Assembly: GCF_026212465.1 (NCBI RefSeq)
Contig: NC_080047.1
Location: 41,280,422-41,344,421 of the forward strand
Direction: 5' to 3'
Origin: Amaranthus tricolor
Taxonomy: Eukaryota > Streptophyta > Magnoliopsida > Caryophyllales > Amaranthaceae
Length of the DNA: 64,000 bases
Positions 40,863 through 51,008 of this stretch are shown here, one piece after another. Below the pieces are notes generated by a model. The model was given only the letters and a program-made list of their open reading frames with translations, was not told the origin of the DNA and did not search any database. The first letter of the stretch is position 1; every line of letters starts with the position of its first letter. The position numbers were made by a program, and so were the translations under genes.

Positions 40863-42078
40863 TGAATTAATAAATGAAAATTGAAGAAAGAATATAGATT
40901 ATGACCAAAAATATAAATGAGCTAAATTTATATATTGGGACACACTAAATTAAAAATGAGGCGAATTTCGTAGGGCCAAAGGAGTATGAAGTTCTTTTGA
41001 TTTTTTTTGATTTGTTTAATATTTCTTAGGCTTAATAATTTGGAGATTAAAAATAAAAATTTAAAATAATATATGTTTAATTCAACCTAATTTTACTGAC
41101 TTAACTGATTTTTACACTTAACTGATTTTTACTGATTGCAGTTATTTAAATTTTGCTAAACTTATTTTTAGTGAAATGATTAATAGAATTATAGGCAGAG
41201 AATTGAAATGGAAGGTTTTCAATTGTGATGGACTATTTAGGATATGTTTGGGCTTAATAAGCTAGCTTGTAAGTTTGGAAGTAGTTGAAGAAATGAATCA
41301 CAACTCCATTAAAATAATTAATTGAGAAATTTATTGTTTATATTTAAAGTTATAACTAAAAATTATGAAAAATGAATATTTCATGTTATGAAAAATGCAG
41401 CCAAACAATAAAACAAGATTTCAATGATTAAATTTTAATATTCTTATATATTAATTAGCCGCAATATGTAAAATATATTAAAATGATGAACAATGTGATT
41501 TTTACTTTGAAACCCTTACTAGAAGTTGGGTATTGTGGATGCACCGGTGCAAAATCAAGAGGTATGATGGAAATCTTAGAGCCGATGAGCCCTTGTATCC
41601 CGTTTGAATCTTTTGGGTAATACACAAAATCTTTCCAAAAAAAAATTTGCGATTAGACGATTTAAATAAAATTTCACTTGCCTATATTTATTTTTGCACT
41701 TCAGCTGCAATGTATAATATAAACATGAACGATGAATAGTGTCAATAACTATAATTTAGAGAGTATTTCCAGACGAAATAAGAATATAATTACAATTTAT
41801 AATATAATTACAATTAATAGCATAAACTTTTGCCTAAAATGGTTTATTTGTTTGAAAGTTTTTGCTGTCAAAAACAATGGACAGGAAAGGTTCAGCAAAG
41901 AGGGGCCGAATATGATGATGCATGCACGTTACAACTTACATGAAATGATGAAATGATCTTTGTTGGATGGCTTAGTCTTACAATGATTATTTCAATATAC
42001 TTCACTCAACCCAAATACCAAATTAGTTGGTGAACCAATTCAATTAAATCGAAGTATTTCATTCGGTTCATTATATCA
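40863..42078. other. Intergenic; repeat shared with 48247
   Basis: The stretch 41646-41735 (TGCGATTAGACGATTTAAAT then CTTCAGCTGCAATGTATAAT) matches 48244-48335 upstream of AG-peptide 3. Otherwise nothing is recognised. Confidence 0.4.
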
Positions 42079-42080
42079 TA

Positions 42081-42300
42081 CTCCCTTCCATTCTTTTTAC
42101 TTATTCTAGTTTTTTATTGGGCAAGTACATTTTATGTGCCTATTTCTATTTTGAGACCTGGATTTATAGGTGGTCTCCTCATTTTCTTAATATTAAAAAT
42201 ACTCAATATTGCATATGACTTTACTATTTTAGGTGGTCCCCTCATTTTCTTAATATTTGTATCCAAATCAAATAGGACAACTAAATTGAATTGGAGGGAG
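42081..42300. mobile_element. Stowaway MITE with TA target duplication
   Basis: The 220-bp element starts CTCCCTTCCATTC and ends GAATTGGAGGGAG, flanked by TA on both sides (42079-42080, 42301-42302). An internal phrase GGTGGTC(T/C)CCTCATTTTCT is duplicated. Confidence 0.75.
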
Positions 42301-42605
42301 TATAATACTATAAAAATATCAGAAAGTTTCAAGTGTCATCTTCTAAGGAGGCATGAGAAATGCAAATTTTTCATAAGATTAAAAAAAACTAAATGGCATA
42401 TTGATTGGAGTAATTTTTATTTGGTAATAGTATGAATAAAAGTGGTAATCAAATCATGCATTGTACGGTACTCTAAAAATGTTGAAAAATTCCAAGTGTC
42501 ATTCTCTATGGAGGCATGACAAAGGGAAAATTTTCATTGGATTAGAAATAACTAAATGGTATATTAATTGGAGTAATTTTTATTTGGTAACAGTATGATT
42601 AAAAA

Positions 42606-43212
42606 TGGTAAATGACTAAATTAAAACATATAACAATAATTAAGAAAATAAATATAGTAAATATTTTGACTTAATTTTTTTTATTAGGATGGGAAATAAA
42701 ATCAGAAGATTATATGCACAAATATTTTGATTGAATCGACTCTAATTACTTTTGAGAGAACATAATATAAAGATTATCATAAGTTTATATTATTTGAATA
42801 TTACATAATACAAAAATAGTAAATTAAATAATCAAAATGACAATTAAGAATATAAATATCGTAAATATTTTGACTTAATCCTTTTTATTAGGATGGGAAA
42901 TAAGATCAGAAGATTATGTACACAAATATTTTAATTTAATTGACTCTAACTATTTTTGAGAGAACATAATATAAAGATTATCATAAGTTTATATTATTTG
43001 AATATTATATAATACAAAAAAATAAATTAAATAATCAAAATGACATTTAAGAAAATAAAAATAGTAAATATTTTGACTTAATCGTTTTTATTTGGATGGA
43101 AAATAAGATCAAAAGATTATGTACACAAATATTTTGATTTAATTGACTCTAACTACTTTTGAGAGAACATAATATAAAGATGATCATATGTTTATATTAT
43201 TTGAATATATAT
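42606..43212. repeat. ~203-bp tandem repeat, three copies, interrupted fourth
   Basis: Units at about 42606-42809, 42810-43014 and 43015-43212 share TAAATATTTTGACTTAAT, AGATTATGTACACAAATATT, GAGAGAACATAATATAAAGA and TTTATATTATTTGAATAT. The start of a fourth unit resumes at about 43515 after an inserted foldback element. Confidence 0.85.
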
Positions 43213-43512
43213 TGGAAAAATTATAAAGAATAATACAATATTTTGTTAATTTTCCTACAATAATACCAACTATTGATTAACCATGAATAATATCAACTTA
43301 AAGGAGTGTTTTTTTTATAAAATCCCTAACATGTTAAAAATCAAACTATAGGTGATTGTAAGACAAAAAAATTGTTAAATTAGTTAATAAATTAAAGTTG
43401 GTATTATTCTAGGAAAAAACTTCCCTAAGTTGGTATTATTCATGATTAATCAATAGTTGGTATTACTGTAGAAAAATTAACAAAATGTTGTATTATGCAC
43501 GATAATTTTTCC
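43213..43512. mobile_element. Foldback MITE inside the 203-bp array
   Basis: Left GGAAAAATTATAAAGAATAA with CCAACTATTGATTAACCATG and right CATGATTAATCAATAGTTGG with GATAATTTTTCC form inverted arms of about 85 bp. It interrupts the tandem unit TTTGAATATTATATAATAC. Confidence 0.75.
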
Positions 43513-43515
43513 TAT

Positions 43516-44948
43516 TATATAATACAAAAATAGTCAATTAAATAATCAAAATGACAATATGAATTAAATAAGAAAATCAATCATCAATTTTTGTTTGAAT
43601 TTACAATTGATTTGATATAATAATAAACTAAGTTGAGATAGGTATTTTATTTTTAGAAGTTGATTAATAATTGAAAATTGAAACAATGAACAATACATAT
43701 GATATTGACTAACTTAATCTAATTATTACCAATGTTAGCATATTAAAAATAAATATTAGCAATCAAATAATTTAATTTCAATACCAATTAGAAGAAATTT
43801 TTAAAAAGTATGATTTTTATATTGAGACTTTTATCAAGAAATATAAAATAAAATCAATGATTGATATATAGTATAATAAAAAAAAATCTAAGTATTAACA
43901 ATTGAACATATTACACCTAATTTTATATGTAATTTTATTTTAAAATGAGATTAGTATTTTGATGCCAATGATATATATACTATCTCTGTGCTAATTATCT
44001 CAAAGCATTATTATTTTGGATTTTTTGTTTGATAAAATTAAGGTAAAAGAAACAAGTATCTTATTAACATTATCAATCAAAAAAAATCTTACACATACTA
44101 TTTTTGGAACCGAATTAGATAATTATGACATAAATTATTTTATTACGCACTTTTATAATCATTTATCATTTAATATTTTTACTTTAATAAAACTAACTTA
44201 TTTGTATATTACACGTGTACTTAAATAAAAATTAATTATTAAAAACTAAGGCTTTGTGCATGAAGCATGAATTAGATGTATAAACTCATATTGTTAAAAT
44301 TTTCAAATATAAGCATTCAAAAAGAAAGGATTTTGACATTACTATATTGCTTTAATATGTTGGTTTGATAATATAACATATTCGTAAATGATTATGCTAT
44401 AATTTTTTATTTTTTACGTTATATACAACGTGATACATTAAAGATTAGTACAATTTTCAACTTTTCAATTGAATTTATATAAATCATAAGTTAATTATCC
44501 GTACACAGGCACATGTACTAGTTTATTTATTATTATAACATTTTACATCCAATTTAGTGTTTTATTATAGGAAAAAGTGTAATTAATAATCCTATCTTTT
44601 AATTGTCAACTATAATTAAATTAAATAATTCTACATTTAAATTATTTTTTAGTAATTTAATATTTTTTATTCGTTTACTTTTAGCATATTAATAGATATG
44701 TTGTGTAATTATTCATAAGTGTCTCAATTATTTTTCTTCCTTCCTTTATTAGATGAGTGTAGATTTTGTCATGTTATACTACACAAGGCTAGGTAAAGTA
44801 GTGCTAGCTTATGATTGTTTTGGGGGAGTAGATGTGTAATTATTCACATATTAAGTGTCAAATTATTTTTAGTTTGTTAGCTAGCTATTTAATTATTAGA
44901 GCTTAATCCATTTGTCTTCTTCTTCATAGTAAGATATTCTATATACAA

Positions 44949-44981
<33 letters not shown>

Positions 44982-45160
44982 CCATCTAATCAACCAACCA
45001 CAGGTGTTTGAAGAATAATTTTATAATTTCATTTATTTTATTTACCGCAGAAATTAAGAACTTATCAAACAACTTGAAGTTTAGTTATATTTTAAAAATT
45101 GAAATATGTAAGACATATTCACTGTACGGTTAGAACTAAATTAGAGTATAAATTTACTGA
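43516..45160. other. AT-rich intergenic
   Basis: An (AAT)n run at 44950-44981 is the only clear structure. Small open frames are chance. Confidence 0.4.
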
Positions 45161-45265
45161 GTTAGGAAAAATTAAAATTAATAATCTAACATTTTATTTA
45201 TCCGTTGTGAATAATATCAATTTAGGATTATTTTTTAATAATCCAATATTTACCTTTAGTTTGCT
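45160..45265. mobile_element. Half of a GGAAAAATT foldback MITE
   Basis: AGGAAAAATTAAAATTAATA, ATCTAACATTTTATTTATCC and GTTGTGAATAAT match the left arm of the element at 50430-50720. The right arm is not found nearby; a CACTA-type end starts at 45266. Confidence 0.55.
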
Positions 45266-45410
45266 CACTAGTGGGAAAAACCTTATATGTTGCGCAACAT
45301 ATGCTGCGGTTCTATAAAAACGTAGCATAAAAGTAGTAGAAAAATTAGGCAAAAAAAAAAAAGGTATTGAACCGCAGCATATACCATATTTTTTTTTAGA
45401 AAATCCCGCC
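45266..45410. mobile_element. Terminus of a CACTA (En/Spm-type) transposon
   Basis: CACTAGTGGGAAAAACC is followed by sub-terminal ATGCTGCGGTTC and, inverted, ACCGCAGCATAT. This combination is typical of plant CACTA ends. Downstream DNA to about 47.7 kb could be element interior, but no transposase frame or second end was found. Confidence 0.6.
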
Positions 45411-46080
45411 TTCATTCTTACAACAGATTCAAAATCCGCGAAAATATATTATTTGTTTTCAAAACCCGCCTTACTTCGACATTTGCTCATTTCTTTTCAT
45501 CTTCTACAACCTTCTTCTTCAACCCATGAAAATTTGTTGTTCTTACTCTTCTTCTTCTTCAACCTTTAACTTCTTCAAAATCCACGAAAATTGTTGTTGT
45601 TCTTCTTCTTCAAAACCCATGTAATTGTTTTAGGGCTTCGTTTTTTTAAGGTATAATTTCTTCTTCAAAACCCATGAAAATTATTGTTATTCTTCTTCGT
45701 TTTTTTAGTTTTTCAAGCTTCATGGTGTTTTAGGGCTTAGTTTTTGTATGCTAGTTATGTGAATCTCACTTAGGTTTTTTAATGGTAATGGTACTTATTG
45801 TTGTCTTTGTTTTTTTAAGGTATATATTGTTGTCTTCGTTTTTTAATGCAAGTTATGTGAATCTCACTTAGGTTTTGACAAATTGGTGTTTGGTGATTGG
45901 TATGTGAAGGTATGTGAAGCTATTCTTAGAAGCATACAATATGAGTGCTTTTTAAACAATCTAAGGTATAATTTCTTCACCCTTTTAGTTTTTCAAGCTT
46001 TATGGTATTTTAGGATTTATTCAAGCTTCAACCTTTGAAAATATGTTGTGTAGGAGTTTGTTTTTGTGTATAAGTATGAA
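45411..46080. repeat. TTC-rich repeats, possible CACTA leader
   Basis: CTTCTTCAAAACCCATGAAAA and variants occur four times between 45500 and 45690, and GTTATGTGAATCTCACTTAGG occurs twice (45752, 45850). No convincing coding frame. Confidence 0.5.
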
Positions 46081-46085
46081 TTTTA

Positions 46086-46638
46086 CCACCCGTTTGGTTG
46101 ATGGTAATGAAGTAATGAGAATGAAATGTTGTAATGGCAATAGTAATGAAGGAATAGATATGAGAATTGGTAATGAAGATTCTTTTGTTTGGTGTGCATG
46201 ACTAAAGAATGGTAATGGAAGATAATATTCCATTGATTGCATTTGGTTGTTAGTAATAAAAAATGGTAATGACTCTTAGTTTCATTATTGTATATTTGTA
46301 TCTAAAAGCATTATTGTATCTAAATTATTCTATCTAATGATTCTTTTTTTAATAATAATATTTTTTGGATAATTACATACATTACCTTTTTTTTCTTTAT
46401 TATTTTATTTCTTCAGCTCGAAACAACATTACCTTATTTTATTACCACAGTAATACTTCATTACTATTACGGCCTAATACCAGGTTGTTTGATGGTAATA
46501 AAAATGGTCCTTTTTGGTAATTTCATTACCTTATTTTATTACCATCCATTATCATTGAAGGCATCCAAACAACCAAATTTTTTATTACTTAATTTTATTA
46601 CCATTACAACCCTCTAATACCATGTACCAAACGGGCCG
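46086..46638. mobile_element. Harbinger/Tourist-type MITE with TTA target duplication
   Basis: The ends CCACCCGTTTGGT and ACCAAACGGGCCG are inverted with two mismatches, and TTA flanks both sides (46083-46085, 46639-46641). The interior is built of GGTAATGAAG / TTATTACCATTAC phrases. Removing it restores the host phrase GAATTTTAAAGT seen elsewhere in the neighbouring array. Confidence 0.8.
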
Positions 46639-46641
46639 TTA

Positions 46642-47560
46642 AAGTATTATAAGTTTATAACTTGATTGTTGTGTATAATTTGATTGTTGTGTATAACTTG
46701 AAATGTTGTGTATGAGTTTATTTTTGTGTAATATTAGTATGAATTTTAACGTATAAAATTTATAACTTGAAATGTTGTGTATAACTTGAAATATTGTGTA
46801 AAATATTATTATGTATAATTTATGTAAGTATAAGTTTATAACTTGGAATGTTGTGTTTATAAGTTTGTTTTTGTGTATTGTAAGTATGAATTTCAAAATA
46901 TAAGCTTATAACTTGAATGTTGTATATAAGTACGATTGTAAGTATATGTTTATAACTTAAAATGTAATTGTGTATAAGTTATATAAGTATAAGTTTATAA
47001 CTTGAAATGTTGTGTAGATAAGTTTGTGTTTGTGTATTATAAGTATGAATTTCAAAATATAACTTTATAACTTGGAATGTTGTGTATATAAGTTTGTTTT
47101 TGTGTATATAAGTATGAAGAAGTATAAGTATGAATTTTAGCGTTTAAGGCATTGTATAACTTGAAATGTTGTGTATAACTTGGATTGTTGTGTATAACTC
47201 ATTTGCGTTTTGTAAGTAATTTATCCTTGTTCCCAAGAATGTTTTTAAATATTCATGGTATATATCAAAATTGTTTGTGCTATGTGAATCTAAGTTTGTA
47301 ATTCGAAGTTTGTTTTTGTTAAGGATTAAATTACGGGTTGTGCTTTTATGGATTGTTTTTGTTATTTGAATCTCATTTGAAATGTTAGTAATTTTACTAG
47401 TTGATGGATATATGATATAAGTAAGAATTATAGTATTGTGCATGTATAAGTATGAGTTTTAAAGTTTAAGGCATATTAAAATTGTGTTGTATTTGGTTGC
47501 AAATTGTAGTAGGTTGTATAAGTACGAATTTTAAAGTTTAAGGCATATTATTTTGTTGTA
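46642..47560. repeat. Degenerate tandem array of TATAACTTGAAATGTTGTGT units
   Basis: At least ten copies of TTATAACTTGAAATGTTGTG, alternating with AAGTTTGTTTTTGTGTAT and TATGAATTTTAAAGTAT phrases, with a higher-order period near 110 bp. The array also continues left of the Harbinger MITE, which inserted into it. Confidence 0.75.
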
Positions 47561-48400
47561 ATATTAAGCTTGGTATGCACAACAAATTTCTTATGTTCTG
47601 TGTTTTATGTAACTACAGTATTGAAATACGTTTCTTGACATGCATCAAGTTATCGATGAAATGAAGGACAAGTTAGATCGTCGCGTTTCAACTAAATTTT
47701 TTTTTATGAGTCTACTCATTCTATCCAATCAGAGATGATCTCTCAAAGAGATTATCTTTCTAAAAAATGATTACGTAATGTAATATTGATCATACAATCC
47801 ATGAAAATGAGTACTTATATATGGAGTATATTATAAAATTTGAAGATAGTATGGAGTAGAAGTAAAGCTTATAGAGATCCCCTATTCTATTGTAATTTTC
47901 CATGGTAGTTTCAAAATTGAGATATGAACTCCATTAATAAAATCATTTAGAAACTCCAACTCATTAAACCCCATAAACAAATGTATAAGGACAAAGCCAT
48001 CTAACCAACATTTTCCAAATACTCCTAATAGTGGAACGTGCACCCATCATTGAATTCGGCACCGTATTAGACTTAGACAGCTAAATCTTCCGCCCAACAT
48101 CTCAAGATGGAGTTGTCAACTTGTCATTGAAAAAATTAAGAAACTATTGATAAACACTAAAGTAATACATATTTTATACAATTTAAATATATTATTTTGA
48201 TCATTTATATATAAAATTATACACATTTAAAAATTATTATTTCAAAAGCATGCGATTAGATGATTTAAATCAGATCTCACATGACTATACTTTTTCTTAC
48301 ACATCAGCCATAATATATAAATATTTCAGAATAGAGAAAAAAAATAGGTCTTCTAAAATCAAAGAAGACAATATTATATTAATGCGAATCGGATAGAAGG
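47561..48400. other. Intergenic upstream of AG-peptide 3
   Basis: Contains the repeat shared with 41646-41735 at 48244-48335. No gene seen. Confidence 0.4.
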
Positions 48401-48460
48401 CCGGTGGGCCCAACACTTCTCTCTCCTCTTTCTTCTCCAAAGAATTCCTATTTATACTTG
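48400..48460 (+). promoter_or_regulatory. Core promoter candidate of AG-peptide 3
   Basis: GGTGGGCCCAAC at 48401-48412, a CT-rich stretch, then TATA-like CTATTTATAC at 48448-48457, about 108 bp upstream of the ATG. The arrangement parallels that before AG-peptide 2. Confidence 0.5.
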
Positions 48461-48564
48461 TTCACCATTCATAAAATTTGTCATCTCATCTTAATTCACC
48501 ATATACAAAATACTAAAACACTCATATTTAATTTGTTCCTTATTTTTTGTTCAAGGAAAGCATA

Positions 48565-48753
48565 ATGGCAAAAGCTATGAGTATTAACATAATCACCATG
48601 TTCATGGCTGCCATTGTTGCAACAGTTAATGCTCAAGAAATGGCACCATCACCCGCACCAGCTGCCGGTGCTGGGTTTGCTTTACCAGTTTCTACCGCTG
48701 TGGTTGCATTTTCCCTTCTCTTCTCTGTCTTTTCATTGATCAACAAGCATTAA
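48565..48753 (+). CDS. AG-peptide 3
   Basis: A 62-aa single-exon protein. I chose the ATG at 48565; the frame is open slightly upstream but only from a TTG. The signal peptide ends TVNA, the mature part starts QEMAPSPAPAAGAG, and a GPI-type tail follows (LPVSTAVVAFSLLFSVFSLI, then NKH). The APSPAPA core is the classic AG-peptide glycomodule. It is nearly collinear with AG-peptide 2 except for the shorter proline core, so the two look like relatively recent duplicates 11.5 kb apart. Confidence 0.9.
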   Translation: MAKAMSINIITMFMAAIVATVNAQEMAPSPAPAAGAGFALPVSTAVVAFSLLFSVFSLINKH

Positions 48754-48779
48754 TTAGAAAGGAGTCTTTTTTTTGGCTT

Positions 48780-49837
48780 TAAAGTCTAATTTATTATGTT
48801 GTGATTTGTGATATTCTTGAATTGCTTCTTATTACAAATTAAATATTTTTGTTTATTCATTCATATTAATATTAATATTTTTTTCTACCAAAGTTATAAT
48901 TGTCATTGATACCTTTTCTGGTTTCCTTATAATTATATTTATATATTTATACTTTATTTCATTTGTAACTTTAAACTTTAGTTATTTTCCACGCCATAGA
49001 CAATTTTTTTTTTAATTTATGTGGTGACTTTGACCTTTTAATTTTTCACATAGTACAAGGGGAATTTTTTTTTTCATTTTTAATTTTACGCTATTTTTAC
49101 CCAATGTAATCACATTTTTTTCAAAAAATAAACGTCGTGATCAACTTAATTGACCACATATTTAGAAATTAAATTGAAATAAATACTTAAATTAACCAAA
49201 AACTTCATTTTATTACCATATATGAAAAAGTTAAAAATTTAAAATTATCACGTAAATTTAAAAAAACATTTATGAATCACCAAATTAAATTTTTTCTTAC
49301 TTTAAATAATATGAGTTATTCATGGAGAGATTGCGAGCCAAAGTAACCCAATCTAGGGGTATGAAGAATATGTTTAATTAAAAAAATTTGTATTTTGGAC
49401 ATTTAAATCATGTTTAGCTAGCTAATAAGATTAACGATAGAATAGCGATATGAAAAATTATTCATATAGGCTAAATTTTCTTTATTGTCATTTATACCAC
49501 ATAACATAAAAGTTAATTCATAGGGGGATTGTTAACATAACATAAAAGTTAACATAAAAGTTGTCATATAAATAATTTGACAAAAATCAATAACACAACA
49601 TATATTAGATAATTAGATATTTCCATTGAGAATTTAAACCAACTTAATTATTATTAGTTTGGAAGCCTAAAAAAAGCAATTTTATTAGTTAATTAAATAT
49701 ATTTGTAACAAGGTTTGAACAATAAATAAATATAAAAACAATTTGAAATACGTAAATCTTTGTAGAATATTCGACAGTATTTCATATGTAATCTCAAAAA
49801 TTATAAATGTCTAACAAATTAAAACGGTCAGCACCTC
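48780..49837. other. Intergenic, one diverged 140-bp unit
   Basis: About 49093-49200 resembles a single unit of the tandem repeat at 33405-33757 (TTTTTACCCAATGTAATCAC, AACGTCGTGATC). Otherwise nothing recognised. Confidence 0.4.
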
Positions 49838-50025
49838 TGTTGGGATGAGTTATCCCACATCGATAAATTGAAAATGGTGTGCACGCTTTATAAGCTATTA
49901 GAGGCCTTCTTCCCATTGCCATATGATTTTGGGATGGTATATATCTCCTTGGCTTATGAAGTGTATGCACTTGTGTCCCCCGTTAATATGCTGGCATTCA
50001 CAATAAGTCCAGCCTAATTTAAACA
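49838..50025 (+). mobile_element. Solo LTR of the TATCCCACATCGAT TRIM family
   Basis: The 188-bp block starts TGTTGGGATGAGTTATCCCA and ends TAATTTAAACA. It contains a TTTATAAG promoter-like motif and CACAATAAGTCCAGCC. It matches the LTRs at 62601-63032 throughout. Flanking 5-mers do not match. Confidence 0.75.
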
Positions 50026-50429
50026 ACGAGATATCATCTATCTTCAAATAAATAGGATAAAAATAGAGTTTTAAATTTAGAAATATTATCAATTAGTTCT
50101 TGCGTCCGCAAGTGAGGGAATTGAGATTTTGAAATGATCAAACCCGAGAGCAAAGGCTATAGATCAGATAATACACTACTAAATTTCTTTGAATCTATGT
50201 GTATTGGTTATACCTTCTACTAACCACTCAATAAATATTCGTTAATTAATACATGTGTATTCATTTATTGTTTAGTAACGTTTATTGAGAAGGATGTATT
50301 ATGTAGTATTCTAATGATCTTATTGTTCGTTTGTTTCAAGATATGAAAATGTGTCGAAGCAAATTATAAAATTATTTTATAGATTGAATAAAAAACATTA
50401 TAATTTTTACATATCGTTATGATTTTTAT

Positions 50430-50720
50430 AGGAAAAATTGACATTAATAATCCAACATTTTATTCCTCCACTGTGATAATCTCACCTTTAGATTATTTTC
50501 AAATAATTCAGTATTTGCCATTAGTTCATTGTCAATTATCTAACATTTGTCTTTATTTGCTATTTGATGACAACATACCCTATTATTATTTATTAACAGT
50601 AATATGGTATGTTATGGGCAAATATATGGCAAATGTTGGATTATTAAAACATAATTTAAAAATATGATTATTCACAGTGAATGAGTGAAATGTTAGATTA
50701 TTAATGTCAAATTTTCTTTT
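50430..50720. mobile_element. GGAAAAATT foldback MITE
   Basis: AGGAAAAATTGACATTAATA and ATCCAACATTTTATTCCTCC at the left mirror ATGTTAGATTATTAATGTCA and AAATTTTCTTT at the right. No open frame of note. Confidence 0.7.
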
Positions 50721-50860
50721 TATATATTAGAATATTATTTCATCGATTATACTCTCACTGGGTGTGAATTCTAAATCTGTCACTGGTTGCAATACATACT
50801 ATCACTTCTTAGCGAATGAGTTTCACTGAATTGAACATGGTACTTGTTGATATGGGTAAA

Positions 50861-51008
50861 TATAGAGAGTGCAAGAATTTAATCATAAAATCTGTAATTT
50901 TATTACTAGAGAGGGTAATATATATACAATTACAAGGAGGATTTGTTATATAATCCTAAAACAAACAAAATCAAGAAAACAAGAAATAATTAAGTAATTG
51001 GGTTTACA
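50861..51008 (-). repeat. Copia 3' LTR
   Basis: On the minus strand it begins TGTAAACCCAATTACTT. It carries a 20-bp stretch (TTTTATTACTAGAGAGGG region) absent from the other LTR. The pol stop codon TAA lies in its first bases (51004-51006). Confidence 0.9.

Noticed and set aside
50419..50667. An 82-aa frame
   Set aside because: Lies entirely within a foldback MITE and reads through its inverted arms.
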